A stretch of 32,033 nt of DNA from Comamonas aquatica NBRC 14918 (GCF_000739875.1 NZ_BBJR01000058.1:1-32033); one strand, 5' to 3'. Shown: positions 1 to 8,828, numbered from the stretch's first letter. Numbers and translations: made by a program. Notes: generated by a model from the letters alone, not told the origin.

Positions 1-94
1 ATGTTTCATAGGCCAGGGCGCAGGCGGTCGGTTGGGCACAGGGTGCGACGGAGCATCCCCTGCGGGTGTCAGTCAAGCACTGATTTGCAATGCA

Positions 95-109
95 TGAGAA
101 TTATTCTCA
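95..109. promoter_or_regulatory. Fur-box-like palindrome
   Basis: The 15-bp sequence TGAGAATTATTCTCA is a perfect 7-1-7 inverted repeat, matching the TGATAATnATTATCA form of the Fur operator at nearly every position; further Fur-like bases (ATTATCAAATG) follow. No gene in the window starts next to it: fabI to the right points toward it and ends in a terminator. The likely target lies off the left edge on the minus strand. An ATG on that strand at 7-9 would put the box about 86 bp upstream, but only three codons are visible, so the target is not assigned. Confidence 0.6.
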
Positions 110-158
110 TTATCAAATGTCAATGCAAATTGCCGGTGAATGGGCGGTGCCGGGCATG

Positions 159-190
159 AAAAAACCCCGCAGGCCTTGCGACCTGCGGGG
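159..190 (-). terminator. Rho-independent terminator of fabI
   Basis: On the minus strand a 9-bp perfect stem (CCCCGCAGG, 165-173, pairing with 182-190) with an 8-nt loop is followed by six T (A-run at 159-164 on the plus strand). It lies 24 bp past the fabI stop. Confidence 0.9.
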
Positions 191-213
191 TGGGGTGTGA
201 CGCGCGGGTAGGC

Positions 214-1014
214 TTACACCTGGTCGGCCGACAGACCGGCAGTCTGGCTGAAGCCGCCGTCCACGTAGGTGATCTCGGCGGTCACGCCCGAGGCCAGGTC
301 GGACAGCAGGAAGGCGGCGACATTGCCCACGTCTTCAATCGTGACGTTGCGGCGCAGGGGCGCGGCATCGGCCACGCGGCCCAGCAGCTTGCCGAAGTCC
401 TTGATGCCCGAGGCGGCCAGGGTCTTGATGGGGCCGGCGGAAATGCCGTTGGCGCGGATCGCGCGGCCGTCGGCGGTGCGGCCCACGGCCTCGGCCAGGT
501 AGCGCACGGAGGCTTCCAGGGACGCCTTGGCCAGCCCCATGGTGTTGTAGTTGGGGATGGAGCGCAGGGCACCCAGGTACGACAGGGTCAGCAGCGAGGA
601 CTTGTCGTTCAGGTAAGGCAGGGCGGCCTTGGCCATCGCGGGGAAACTGTAGGCGCTGATGTCGTGGGCGATCTTGAAGGACTCGCGGCTCAGGCCGTCC
701 AGGAAGTTGCCGGCAATCGCTTCGCGGGGGGCGAAACCGATGGAGTGCACGAAACCGTCGAACTTGCCCCAGGCGTCGCCCAGGCCCTTGAACATGGCTT
801 CAATCTGTGCGTCATCCGAGACGTCGCAGTCGAAAATCAGCGTGGAATTGAATTCGGCGGCGAATTCGGTGATGCGGTCCTTGAAGCGCTCCCCCACATA
901 GCTGAAGGCCAGTTCGGCGCCTTGCTCGTGGCAGGCCTTGGCGATGCCGTAAGCGATGGAACGGTTGGACAGCACGCCCGTGATCAGCAGCTTCTTGCCG
1001 GTCAGAAAACCCAT
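214..1014 (-). CDS. fabI: Enoyl-[acyl-carrier-protein] reductase (NADH), FabI
   Basis: 266 aa. Catalyses the last reductive step of each round of fatty-acid elongation in the cytoplasm (trans-2-enoyl-ACP to acyl-ACP). It is a divergent SDR-fold enzyme: the FabI-type nucleotide-binding start ([20 protein letters not shown], residues 6-25) is followed by the catalytic Tyr146, Tyr156 and Lys163 in [19 protein letters not shown], the same numbering as the E. coli enzyme. Gly93 and Met159, positions linked to triclosan resistance when mutated in E. coli, are the sensitive-type residues. Length matches the family (about 260 aa). The start at 1014 has a good Shine-Dalgarno (AGGAG, about 7 nt upstream on the minus strand). 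Monocistronic, transcribed away from the yej-type operon. Confidence 0.97.
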   Translation of the reverse strand: MGFLTGKKLLITGVLSNRSIAYGIAKACHEQGAELAFSYVGERFKDRITEFAAEFNSTLIFDCDVSDDAQIEAMFKGLGDAWGKFDGFVHSIGFAPREAIAGNFLDGLSRESFKIAHDISAYSFPAMAKAALPYLNDKSSLLTLSYLGALRSIPNYNTMGLAKASLEASVRYLAEAVGRTADGRAIRANGISAGPIKTLAASGIKDFGKLLGRVADAAPLRRNVTIEDVGNVAAFLLSDLASGVTAEITYVDGGFSQTAGLSADQV

Positions 1015-1111
1015 TGTTCTTCTCCTAGAGGAAATTCAGTGAAGGCCACTCCCTGCGTTGGCCTTGTTGAAAAAGCCGGGTGGGAGGGCCGCCGTGGTGC
1101 AGAATTGTCGC

Positions 1112-2959
1112 ATGCGCTTTTGGAAGTTCTGTTGCTTGCTCGCAGGAGCCTCTGTGGTTGCCCCGGCTTGGGCCGACCATGCCTATGCCTTGTGGGGCCA
1201 GCCGAAGTACCCCCAGGGTTTTGCGCACTTTGACTATGTCAACCCGCAGGCCCCTAAGGGCGGCGAGCTGCGGCTGGTCAGCAACCTGCGCACGTCCACG
1301 TTCGATAAGTACAATCCCTTCACCATCAAAGGCAGTGCGCCCGCCTACCTGTCGGACCTGCTGTTCGACACCCTGCTGGCTGGCAGCATGGATGAAACCG
1401 CCACCGGCTATGGCCTGTTGGCCGAGGACGTGCAGGTGGCGGCCGATGGCCTGTCGGCCAGCTTCCGCCTGCGCCGCGAGGCGCGCTTTCACAACGGCAA
1501 GCCGGTGCTGGCGCAGGATGTGAAGCACAGCTTCGACACCCTGGTGGGGCCGCACACCTCACCGGCCTACAAGACCATGCTGGCCGAGGTGGTGGCCTGC
1601 GAGGTGGTGAACGAGCGCACCGTACGCTTTGTCTTCAAGGCCCCCAACCGCGAGCTGCCACTGCGCGTTGGTGGCCTGCCCATCTTCAGCCGCGACTGGG
1701 GGGGGGGCAAGCCCTTCAACGAGGTGGTGATGGAGCAGCCGATCGGCAGCGGGCCTTACAGGATCGGCCCCGTGAACTTCGGCAAGGACATCACCTATGT
1801 GCGCGATGCCCAATACTGGGCCAGGGATTTGCCGGTGCGCCGCGGCTCGGCCAACTTCGACCGCATCAGCGTCAAGATCTACAAGGACAACACCGCCCGG
1901 CTGGAAGCGCTGAAAGCGGGCGAGTTTGACCTGATGCGCTTTTTCAGCGCCGGCGACTGGGCGCGCCGCGTGACGGGGCGCAAATTCAACACCGGCGAGC
2001 TGGTCAAGGGCGAGTTCACGCACAAGCAGCCCACGGGGTTCCAGAGCTATGTGCTCAACACCCGCCGCCCGCTGCTGCAGGACGTGCGCGTGCGCGAGGC
2101 ACTGGGCCTGGCCCTGGACTATGAATGGATGAACCGCCAGATGTTCTACGGCGCCTACCAGCGCGTTAACGGCATCTTTGGCAATACCGTGTGCCAGACC
2201 AGTGGCCTGCCAGGCACGCAGGAGCTGGCGCTGATGCAGCCCTTCGGCAAGGACTTGCCGCCTGCTGCGTTCGGCCCCATGACCGTGCCGCCGCGCACCG
2301 ATGGCGACGGCAGCCTGCGCGCCAACCTGCGCAAAGCCCAGGGCCTGCTGGCTGCTGCCGGCTGGACGGTGCAGGGTGGTGTGCTGCGCAACGGCGAAGG
2401 CCAGGCCATGGTGCTGGAGTACATGGACAGCGGCGAGGGCGGGCAGCGCACCGTGGCCCCCTGGCAGCGCAATCTGCAGAAGCTGGGCATCACGCTGCAG
2501 TACCGGTCGGTGGACTTTGCGCTGTACCAGCAGCGCCTGCAGAAGTTCGACTTCGACATCACCTCCATCGCCTACCAGGGCACGAACAACCCGGGCCAGG
2601 AGTTTGCCGACCTGTTCGGCAGCGCGGCGGCGGACCAGGAGGATTCGGGCAATTTCCCCGGTGTGAAAAGCCCGGCGGTCGATGCCTTCATCCGGGCCAT
2701 GGTGTCGGCCAAGACACAAGAGCAGCTCCTGCCTGCTTGCCATGCGCTGGAGCGGGCGATTGCCCACGGCCATTACCTGATCCCGCAGTGGTCGGCCAAC
2801 ACGCACCGCATGGCCTACAACGCCTGGCGCCTGGCGCACCCGAGCATCATCCCGCCGTACTCGAATGGCGAAGGCTGGGTGATGGACACCTGGTGGGCGC
2901 GCATGCCGCCCTTGAACGCGCAGACCGCCCCGGCGGTGCTGGCGCAGGAGGGCTCCTGA
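1112..2959 (+). CDS. yejA: Peptide/microcin C-type ABC transporter, periplasmic binding protein (YejA family)
   Basis: 615 aa from the ATG at 1112; the open frame reaches back to 1058, but only the 1112 start gives a proper signal peptide (MRFWKFCCLLAGASVVAPAWA, cleavage before DHAYALWG). The mature protein is an SBP_bac_5 (cluster C) extracytoplasmic binding protein. The opening YALWGQPKYPQGFAHFDYVN and PKGGELRL resemble YejA, and RFHNGKPV...DVKHSFDTL is the typical family core. It would deliver oligopeptides or peptide-like antibiotics to the membrane permease encoded just behind it (3-nt gap to yejB). First gene of a four-gene operon. No clear Shine-Dalgarno is visible before 1112. Substrate is inferred from family only. 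Confidence 0.88.
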   Translation: MRFWKFCCLLAGASVVAPAWADHAYALWGQPKYPQGFAHFDYVNPQAPKGGELRLVSNLRTSTFDKYNPFTIKGSAPAYLSDLLFDTLLAGSMDETATGYGLLAEDVQVAADGLSASFRLRREARFHNGKPVLAQDVKHSFDTLVGPHTSPAYKTMLAEVVACEVVNERTVRFVFKAPNRELPLRVGGLPIFSRDWGGGKPFNEVVMEQPIGSGPYRIGPVNFGKDITYVRDAQYWARDLPVRRGSANFDRISVKIYKDNTARLEALKAGEFDLMRFFSAGDWARRVTGRKFNTGELVKGEFTHKQPTGFQSYVLNTRRPLLQDVRVREALGLALDYEWMNRQMFYGAYQRVNGIFGNTVCQTSGLPGTQELALMQPFGKDLPPAAFGPMTVPPRTDGDGSLRANLRKAQGLLAAAGWTVQGGVLRNGEGQAMVLEYMDSGEGGQRTVAPWQRNLQKLGITLQYRSVDFALYQQRLQKFDFDITSIAYQGTNNPGQEFADLFGSAAADQEDSGNFPGVKSPAVDAFIRAMVSAKTQEQLLPACHALERAIAHGHYLIPQWSANTHRMAYNAWRLAHPSIIPPYSNGEGWVMDTWWARMPPLNAQTAPAVLAQEGS

Positions 2960-2962
2960 GCC

Positions 2963-3991
2963 ATGCTGGCCTATATCCTCAAACGCATCTTGCTGATGGT
3001 CCCGACGCTGCTGGGCGTGCTGTTGCTCACCTTCGTGGTGATCCAGTTTGTGCCCGGCGGGCCGGTCGAGCAGTACCTGGCCGAGGCCAAGGCCGGCCTG
3101 GGCGGCAGCGCCGAAGGCGGTGGCATGGCCTACCGTGGCGCGCAGGGGGTGGACCCGCAGCGCATCGAGCAGATCAAGGCCTTGTATGGCTTTGACAAGC
3201 CCGCGCACGAACGGTTTGTGCAGATGCTGGGCCAGTTCGCGCGCTTCGACCTGGGCCAGAGCTTCTTCCAGAACAAACCGGTGTGGACGTTGATTGCCGA
3301 GAAGCTGCCGGTGTCCATCAGCCTGGGGCTATGGACCTTCTTCATCAGCTACCTGGTGGCCGTGCCCCTGGGCATCGCCAAGGCGGTGCGCGCCGGCTCG
3401 CGCTTCGATCTGGTGACCACGCTGCTGATCCTGGTGGGCTATGCCATCCCGGGCTTTGTGCTGGGCGTGGCCTTGCTGGTGATTTTTGGCGGGCAGCTGC
3501 AATGGTTCCCGCTGCGCGGGCTGACGTCGGCCAACTGGGACGAGTTGACGCTGCTGGGCAAGGTGGTGGACTACCTGTGGCACATCGCGCTGCCGGTCAC
3601 GGCCATGGTGGCGGGCAGCTTTGCCGTGACGGCCATGCTGACCAAGAACGCCTTCCTCGAGGAAATCCGCAAGCAGTACGTGCTGACGGCCAGGGCCAAG
3701 GGCCTGTCCGAGCGCCAGGTGCTGTGGAAGCATGTGCTGCGCAATGCGCTGATTCCCATCATCACCGGCTTTCCGGCGGCCTTCATCGGGGCCTTCTTCG
3801 CCGGCTCGCTGCTGATCGAGACCCTGTTCTCGCTCGACGGGCTGGGTCTGCTCAGTTATGAGAGCGTGATCCGCCGCGACTATCCGGTGGTGCTGGGCTC
3901 GCTCTACCTGTTCACCTTGATCGGCCTGGTGACCAAGCTGATCAGCGACCTGTGCTACGTCTGGGTCGATCCCCGTGTGAAATTTGATTGA
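2963..3991 (+). CDS. yejB: Peptide ABC transporter permease (YejB/DppB type)
   Basis: 342 aa inner-membrane permease of the BPD_transp_1 family. It opens with a hydrophobic helix (MLAYILKRILLMVPTLLGVL) and carries the cytoplasmic EAA coupling loop in EIRKQYVLTARAKGLSERQV, where the ABC ATPase docks. It has about six membrane helices and the long periplasmic insertion after helix 1 that is typical of YejB. It starts 3 nt after the yejA stop and ends 3 nt before the yejE start, so translation is probably coupled. Confidence 0.9.
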   Translation: MLAYILKRILLMVPTLLGVLLLTFVVIQFVPGGPVEQYLAEAKAGLGGSAEGGGMAYRGAQGVDPQRIEQIKALYGFDKPAHERFVQMLGQFARFDLGQSFFQNKPVWTLIAEKLPVSISLGLWTFFISYLVAVPLGIAKAVRAGSRFDLVTTLLILVGYAIPGFVLGVALLVIFGGQLQWFPLRGLTSANWDELTLLGKVVDYLWHIALPVTAMVAGSFAVTAMLTKNAFLEEIRKQYVLTARAKGLSERQVLWKHVLRNALIPIITGFPAAFIGAFFAGSLLIETLFSLDGLGLLSYESVIRRDYPVVLGSLYLFTLIGLVTKLISDLCYVWVDPRVKFD

Positions 3992-3992
3992 A

Positions 3993-4036
3993 ATATGGCT
4001 CTAGCGCCCACCCAGTCTGCGCAAGCAGCTACTTCT
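3993..4036. repeat. Possible short palindromic intergenic repeat overlapping the yejE start
   Basis: Left arm ATATGGCTCTAGCGC and right arm GCGCAAGCAGCTACTT form an imperfect inverted repeat around CCACCCAGTCT. The AGCTNC/AGCGC content resembles the arms of the three longer palindromes at 14427, 23487 and 25397. The yejE start codon (3995) lies inside the left arm. Family membership is inference from resemblance only. Confidence 0.35.
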
Positions 4037-5110
4037 CTGCAAGCGCCAGCATTGCTGCCGGCCGCTCCGGTGTCGCCCAGCCGGCGCGCCTGGCAGCGCT
4101 TCAAGCGCAACCCGCTGGGCTTTTACAGCCTGGTGATCTTTGGCGTGCTGCTGCTGCTGAGCCTGTGCGCCGAGCTGGTCAGCAATGACAAGCCGCTGCT
4201 GGTGCGCTATGAGGGGCAGACCTATTTTCCCCTGCTCAAGGACTATCCCGAGACGGTGTTCGGCGGCGACTTCGAGACGCCGACCGACTACCTGGACCCC
4301 TTCATCCAGCAGCAACTGCGCACCGGCAGCAACTGGGCGCTGTTTCCCCCCAACCGCTATGGCGCGGGCACGATCAACTACTTTGCCGAAGCCCCCAACC
4401 CCGCGCCGCCATCGGCCGCCAACTGGCTGGGGACGGACGATCGCGGGCGTGACCTGTTGGCGCAGCTGATCTACGGCTTTCGCGTCAGCGTGCTGTTTGC
4501 GCTGGCGCTGACGGCCGTGGGCGTGGTGCTGGGTGTGGTGACCGGGGCCATCCAGGGCTTTTTCGGCGGCAAGACCGACCTGGCCTTCCAGCGCTTCATC
4601 GAGATCTGGGGCTCCATGCCCGAGCTGTATCTGCTCATCATCTTCAGCGCCGTGCTGGCGCCCAGCATCAGCCTGCTGCTCATTCTTTTGAGTCTGTTTG
4701 GCTGGATGGGGCTGTCGGACTATGTGCGCGCCGAATTCCTGCGCAACCGCCAGCTCGACTACGTCAAGGCCGCGCGCGCCCTGGGCGTGCCCAACGGGCA
4801 GATCATCTGGCGCCATATCCTGCCCAACAGTCTGACGCCGGTGGTCACCTTCCTGCCGTTCCGCATGAGCGCGGCCATCCTGGCGTTGACCTCGCTGGAC
4901 TTCCTGGGCCTGGGCGTGCCACCGGGCACCCCCAGCCTGGGTGAGCTGCTGAGCCAGGGCAAGAACAGCATCGACGCGTGGTGGATCTCGCTGAGCACCT
5001 TTGCCGTGCTGGTCACCACCTTGCTGCTGCTGACCTTCATGGGCGATGCGCTGCGTGATGCGCTGGACCCGCGCAAGGCCCAGGTGACGGATGCCAAGGA
5101 GGGTGCATGA
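3995..5110 (+). CDS. yejE: Peptide ABC transporter permease (YejE/DppC type)
   Basis: 371 aa second permease subunit. After a non-conserved N-terminus (about residues 1-30) comes the family opening [23 protein letters not shown] with the first membrane helix. The YejE-type periplasmic insert includes [17 protein letters not shown], and the [11 protein letters not shown] motif of DppC/OppC proteins follows. The EAA loop is [20 protein letters not shown]. No convincing Shine-Dalgarno precedes 3995, and the first 14 or so codons fall in a repeat-like palindrome, so the N-terminus may be recently altered or the start may lie elsewhere. It overlaps the next gene by 4 bp (ATGA). Confidence 0.9.
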   Translation: MALAPTQSAQAATSLQAPALLPAAPVSPSRRAWQRFKRNPLGFYSLVIFGVLLLLSLCAELVSNDKPLLVRYEGQTYFPLLKDYPETVFGGDFETPTDYLDPFIQQQLRTGSNWALFPPNRYGAGTINYFAEAPNPAPPSAANWLGTDDRGRDLLAQLIYGFRVSVLFALALTAVGVVLGVVTGAIQGFFGGKTDLAFQRFIEIWGSMPELYLLIIFSAVLAPSISLLLILLSLFGWMGLSDYVRAEFLRNRQLDYVKAARALGVPNGQIIWRHILPNSLTPVVTFLPFRMSAAILALTSLDFLGLGVPPGTPSLGELLSQGKNSIDAWWISLSTFAVLVTTLLLLTFMGDALRDALDPRKAQVTDAKEGA

Positions 5111-6726
5111 TGGTGCACGCAGTAACATCCCCGTCGCCCTTGTTGTCTGTGCAGGACCTGAAGGTGCGCTTTGGCCACAAACAGGTGGTGCAGGGCGTGA
5201 GCTTCGAGGTGCAGGCGGGCGAGAAGCTGGCTCTGGTGGGCGAGTCCGGCTCGGGCAAGACCATCACAGCGCTCAGTTTGCTGCGCCTGGCCGGTGATGC
5301 ACAGATCAGCGGCCAGGCCTTGCTGAACGGGCGTGACCTGCTCACATTGCCGGAGCGCCAGACGCGCGCCGTGCGGGGCAGCGACGTGGCCATGATCTTC
5401 CAGGAGCCGATGACGGCGCTCAACCCGCTGATGCCCGTGGGCGCGCAGGTGGCCGAGGTGCTGCAGCTCAAGCAGGGGCTGAGCCAGGTCCAGGCCTGGG
5501 CGCAGTCGGTGGAGCTGCTGGCCACCACCGGCATCCCCGATCCGCAGCGCCGCGCCCAGGCCTATCCGCACCAGCTCAGCGGCGGCCAGCGCCAGCGCGC
5601 CATGATCGCCATGGCCCTGGCCTCGCAGCCCAAGCTGCTGCTGGCCGACGAGCCCACCACGGCGCTGGACGTGACGCTGCGCACGCAGATCCTGGAGCTG
5701 CTGGGCGACCTGCAGCGCCAGACCGGCATGGCGATCGTGCTGATCACGCACGACCTGCACCTGGTGCGCCGCTTTGCCGACCGCGCCGCCGTCATGGAGC
5801 AGGGCATGCTGGTGGAGCAGGGCCCGGTGGCCCAGCTGTTTGAGCAACCGCAGCACCCCTACACCCACAAGCTGCTGCACAGCCAGCCGGTGCGCGAAGT
5901 GCAGCCGCCCCATCCGGATGCCAAGCCGGTGGTGCAGGCCACAGGCCTGCGCGTGGCCTACCCGGTGCCGCTGCCCGGCATCCGCGGCTGGTTCCGCAAG
6001 GGCGAGTTTGTGGCGGTGCAGGGCGCCGATGTCTGCCTGCGCGAGGGGCAGACCCTGGGCGTGGTGGGCGAATCCGGCTCGGGCAAGTCCACGCTGGCGC
6101 AGGCCATCCTGGGTCTGCTGCCCAGCCAGGGGGTGCTGCAGATCACGGGCCACAGCTGGCAGCAGCCGGCCATGCGCAACACCGCGGCCAACCAGGCGCT
6201 GCGCCGCCAGGTGCAGGTGGTGTTCCAGGACCCGTTTTCCTCGCTGTCACCACGCATGACGGTGGAAGAGATCGTCGGCGAGGGGCTGCGCGTGCACGCC
6301 CCGGACATCAGCGAAGCCGGGCGGCGCGAACAGGTGCTGTCCGTGCTGCTGAGCGTGGGGCTGAGCGAGCAGCAGTTCCCCGGCCTGCTGCAGCGCTATC
6401 CGCACGAGTTTTCTGGCGGCCAGCGCCAACGCCTGGCTGTGGCGCGCGCGTTGATCCTGCGGCCCAAGGTGCTGGTGCTGGACGAGCCGACCAGCGCGCT
6501 CGACGTGACCATCCAGAAGCAGGTGCTGGGCCTGCTGCAGCGCCTGCAGCGTGAGCTGGGCCTGAGCTATGTGCTCATCACCCACGACATGGACGTGATC
6601 CGCGCCATGGCGCACGAGGTGATGGTCATGCACAGCGGCGAGGTGGTCGAGGCCGGTCCGGTCGACGAGGTGCTGCTGCGTCCGCAGCACCCCTACACCC
6701 GCCAGCTGGTGCAGGCCACCTTGTAG
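5107..6726 (+). CDS. yejF: Peptide ABC transporter, fused double ATP-binding subunit (YejF type)
   Basis: 539 aa, two complete ABC ATPase domains in one chain, which drives the YejB/YejE permease. Domain 1: Walker A GESGSGKT (45-52), signature LSGGQRQR (157-164), Walker B LLLADEP (177-183). Domain 2: Walker A GESGSGKS (321-328), signature FSGGQRQR (435-442), Walker B LVLDEP (456-461). Each domain ends in the oligopeptide-ABC tail QHPYTHKL or QHPYTRQL. All catalytic elements are intact in both halves. Start ATG 5107 overlaps the yejE stop (ATGA); a second ATG follows at 5110. Last gene of the operon. Confidence 0.93.
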   Translation: MMVHAVTSPSPLLSVQDLKVRFGHKQVVQGVSFEVQAGEKLALVGESGSGKTITALSLLRLAGDAQISGQALLNGRDLLTLPERQTRAVRGSDVAMIFQEPMTALNPLMPVGAQVAEVLQLKQGLSQVQAWAQSVELLATTGIPDPQRRAQAYPHQLSGGQRQRAMIAMALASQPKLLLADEPTTALDVTLRTQILELLGDLQRQTGMAIVLITHDLHLVRRFADRAAVMEQGMLVEQGPVAQLFEQPQHPYTHKLLHSQPVREVQPPHPDAKPVVQATGLRVAYPVPLPGIRGWFRKGEFVAVQGADVCLREGQTLGVVGESGSGKSTLAQAILGLLPSQGVLQITGHSWQQPAMRNTAANQALRRQVQVVFQDPFSSLSPRMTVEEIVGEGLRVHAPDISEAGRREQVLSVLLSVGLSEQQFPGLLQRYPHEFSGGQRQRLAVARALILRPKVLVLDEPTSALDVTIQKQVLGLLQRLQRELGLSYVLITHDMDVIRAMAHEVMVMHSGEVVEAGPVDEVLLRPQHPYTRQLVQATL

Positions 6727-6793
6727 GCGTGCTCCTGCACGTTGCCAAGCACTTGGCGGAGGCGCCGTGTCGGCGGCGGGCGCCTGGGTTTGT

Positions 6794-6818
6794 GCCCGCT
6801 GACTGGCAGTCGGCGGGC
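6794..6818 (+). terminator. Strong hairpin after the yej-type operon, possible terminator
   Basis: GCCCGCTGACT and AGTCGGCGGGC pair over 11 bp (one G-T pair) around a GGC loop, about 67 bp past the last operon gene. There is no T-run, so it may stabilise mRNA or act with Rho rather than terminate by itself. Confidence 0.45.
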
Positions 6819-6867
6819 GTGGCATGCCTAGGATGGCGGCATGCATCTTCACAAAGAAAGGCAGCTT

Positions 6868-7311
6868 ATGCAGATCCCGAAAGCAAGCGTGTGGGCCATG
6901 GCCCTGGTGATGGGCCTGGGCAGCGTCGCCGCGGTAGCGCAGCCACGCCACGGCCAAGGGCAGGGCCAAGGCCCCGATGGGCCCCAGCAACGCCACGGGC
7001 ACGGCGGCAAGGGCTCCGGGCCCAAGCACCAGAAGGGGCCGCACATGCAGGCGCAGCCTGCCCACCCCGGCCATCCCCACGGCATGCCGCCCGGGCAGGC
7101 CAAGCGCATGGGCGCCGGGCCCAACCACCAATGGGTCAAGGGCAGCCGCGTGCCGGCGCAGTACCGCACCTCGCACTACGTGGTGGCCGACTGGCGCGGG
7201 CATGGTCTGCGCCAACCCCCACGCGGCTACCACTGGATGCAGTACGGCGGGGACTACCTTCTGGTGGCCATCGGCTCGGGGGTGATCCTGCAGCTGATCC
7301 TGAACAACTGA
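6868..7311 (+). CDS. RcnB-like periplasmic protein with His-rich linker
   Basis: 147 aa from ATG 6868, which has the purine-rich site AAAGAAAGG about 6 nt upstream; an ATG at 6841 in the same frame lacks one and would spoil the signal peptide. Signal peptide MQIPKASVWAMALVMGLGSV...AVA, cleavage before QPRHG. A His/Gly/Pro/Gln-rich segment follows (about residues 24-82, roughly ten His). The C-terminus carries the RcnB-family signature YRTSHYVVADWRGHGLRQPP, then RGYHWMQYGGDYLLVAI. RcnB of E. coli is a periplasmic protein needed for nickel/cobalt homeostasis; metal binding here is inference from the family and the His-rich stretch. Ends in a bidirectional terminator shared with the convergent lipocalin gene. 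Confidence 0.75.
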   Translation: MQIPKASVWAMALVMGLGSVAAVAQPRHGQGQGQGPDGPQQRHGHGGKGSGPKHQKGPHMQAQPAHPGHPHGMPPGQAKRMGAGPNHQWVKGSRVPAQYRTSHYVVADWRGHGLRQPPRGYHWMQYGGDYLLVAIGSGVILQLILNN

Positions 7312-7316
7312 GCCTC

Positions 7317-7336
7317 GCCACGGCCATGGCCGTGGC
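7317..7336. repeat. Perfect 20-bp palindrome after the rcnB-like gene
   Basis: GCCACGGCCATGGCCGTGGC is its own reverse complement and begins 5 bp after the stop codon. It could fold as an RNA hairpin or serve as a protein site. Confidence 0.6.
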
Positions 7337-7384
7337 TGGTGTAGTCAATGGCTGGAGGGCTGCGAGCCAGGCCTGTCGTCAGCC

Positions 7385-7417
7385 ATAAAAAAACGGTGCA
7401 TGGCACCGTTTTTTTAT
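7385..7417. terminator. Bidirectional intrinsic terminator
   Basis: CGGTGC (7394-7399), loop ATG, GCACCG (7403-7408), flanked by seven A on the left and seven T on the right. Suits both the rcnB-like gene (plus strand) and the lipocalin gene (minus strand, stop at 7532). Confidence 0.9.
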
Positions 7418-7531
7418 GGTCGGCAGCGTGGAGCGCTTCTAAGTTTCAGAGCATCTGCCGCGCGCCCATCAATGATTTTGCGCAGATAAGTCTCTTAATG
7501 CCTGATTCAGCGTGCGCCATGCGCTCATTTT

Positions 7532-8218
7532 TTAGGAATAGCTACCCGTGGGGTTGACGCCATCCTGGTGCACCCACACCAGTTTTTGCGTATCCACGCC
7601 CAGGCGCTCGGCCTGGCGCACCAGGCGGCTTTCCACCCCGTCGGGCAAGGTCGGGGTGCGCGACAGGATCCAGCAATGTTCCGGGCTGGAGCCGATCACC
7701 ATCGCCCATTGGTAGCTTTCGCCCAGGGCCACGACGTTGTAGCCCCCGTAGAACGGGCCGAAGAACGTCACCTTCAGTGCGGCCACATCGGGTGCAATCG
7801 TGGGCCTGGCCTTGCCGTGCGACACCTTCCATTCGCCGCGCCGGGCATCGAAGCCGCGGTTGATGACCTGCACGCTGCCATCCGGGCGGCGGCTGTATTC
7901 GGCCTGGGTGCGCTGCAGGCCTTTTTCGAAACTGTGCTCGATGCGGGCCAGCTCGTACCATTTGCCCAGGTAGCGGTCCAGGTCAAACCCCTCGACCGGG
8001 TGCACGCCCTCGGGAATGCGGGGATTACGTGCGGCATAGATGGCGCCGCCGGCAAGGGCAGCCAGACCGATCGCGCACCACACGGCGGTGCTGGTCTTGG
8101 CGGGCAGGTGGCTGGACAAGGCCTGCTGGCGTTGCTCCAGCACGGTCTTCAAGTGCTGCACGGCATGGTGCAGTGTGTCCGGGTGGTCGGTCTTGCGAGA
8201 GCGGTCGAAGAAGGACAT
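7532..8218 (-). CDS. blc: Bacterial lipocalin (Blc family) with an N-terminal membrane anchor
   Basis: 228 aa from ATG 8218 (AGGA about 10 nt upstream on the minus strand). The lipocalin core starts at about residue 76: GFDLDRYLGKWYELARIEHS carries the lipocalin GxW motif (Trp87), then FEKGLQRTQAEYS, FYGGYNVVALGESYQWAMV, WILSRTPTLP and the Blc ending DTQKLVWVHQDG. Such proteins bind lipids or other hydrophobic ligands, usually as outer-membrane lipoproteins. This one lacks a lipobox signal; instead about 43 polar residues precede a hydrophobic segment (TAVWCAIGLAALAGGAIYAA, about 44-63), which suggests an inner-membrane anchor with the barrel in the periplasm. The open frame extends upstream to 8398, but the extra residues look non-coding. 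Confidence 0.85.
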   Translation of the reverse strand: MSFFDRSRKTDHPDTLHHAVQHLKTVLEQRQQALSSHLPAKTSTAVWCAIGLAALAGGAIYAARNPRIPEGVHPVEGFDLDRYLGKWYELARIEHSFEKGLQRTQAEYSRRPDGSVQVINRGFDARRGEWKVSHGKARPTIAPDVAALKVTFFGPFYGGYNVVALGESYQWAMVIGSSPEHCWILSRTPTLPDGVESRLVRQAERLGVDTQKLVWVHQDGVNPTGSYS

Positions 8219-8490
8219 GGGCAAAAATCCTGTAGCAAAAGACACAAACGCAGGGCGAGGGCCTTGCGCTGGATGCATTGAGTATTTGTAGCAGAAGGAG
8301 GGCCTGGTTGTAGGTCGCGCACGTGAATGTGTGTCCAGGTGGACCAAGGATGTGGCATTCGTGCTTAAAAAATCAGCAAATTCCAGGGTTTGCACCACCG
8401 CTGGACAAATTTTTGGGCCTTGCTGCCACGCAACATGGCAGTGTGTGGAAAAATGCAGGGTTTACTCAAACCTCAACTGGAGAGATTGCC

Positions 8491-8658
8491 ATGGGCAACA
8501 AGATCGTTACCGAAGCTGATCGCAAGCGCACACCCCGTCCCGTTGCTCCCAACGGCGTGACTCTGCTGGCCCAAGGCCGTGGCCAGCGCCTGAGCCTGGA
8601 GCGTGGTTCGCACACGCGCAGCAAGAAGAACCCTGGCAAGCGCGCCCACTCGGGTTGA
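8491..8658 (+). CDS. Small basic protein, 55 aa, function unknown
   Basis: Reads MGNKIVTEADRKRTPRPVAP, then NGVTLLAQGRGQRLSLERGS, then HTRSKKNPGKRAHSG. Start ATG 8491 has a good Shine-Dalgarno (GGAGA, 7 nt upstream). It is very rich in Arg/Lys, has no Cys, no membrane segment and no signal peptide. A tandem pair of hairpins follows the stop, so it looks like a short stand-alone transcription unit. Proteins like this seem to recur as hypotheticals in Comamonadaceae (recollection, not checked). The basic character would suit nucleic-acid or ribosome contact, but no function can be assigned. Confidence 0.65.
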   Translation: MGNKIVTEADRKRTPRPVAPNGVTLLAQGRGQRLSLERGSHTRSKKNPGKRAHSG

Positions 8659-8670
8659 TTGCTGCTGCAG

Positions 8671-8734
8671 CTCGGGCTGGAATTCGCCCGAGCCTGCCTT
8701 CCGAAGCCCCAGGCTCTGCTTGGGGCTTTGTCGT
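8671..8734 (+). terminator. Two tandem hairpins, the second a likely terminator
   Basis: Hairpin 1: CTCGGGC (8671-8677) with GCCCGAG. Hairpin 2: AAGCCCCA (8704-8711) with TGGGGCTT (8721-8728), then TGTCGTTT. Together they would end transcription of the 55-aa gene. Confidence 0.65.
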
Positions 8735-8828
8735 TTGGGGTGTGTGGCCGGGGCCCAGGCGGGGCGGCCGCTACCATGTGCGCTGGTGAATCCAGTAAAA
8801 CTGCCGGGTGCAGTGGGAGTGAGTCGGT

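Noticed and set aside
1042..1065. Inverted repeat AAGGCCA/TGGCCTT between fabI and yejA as an operator
   Set aside because: Only 7 bp with a 10-nt spacer; too short to call in GC-rich DNA.
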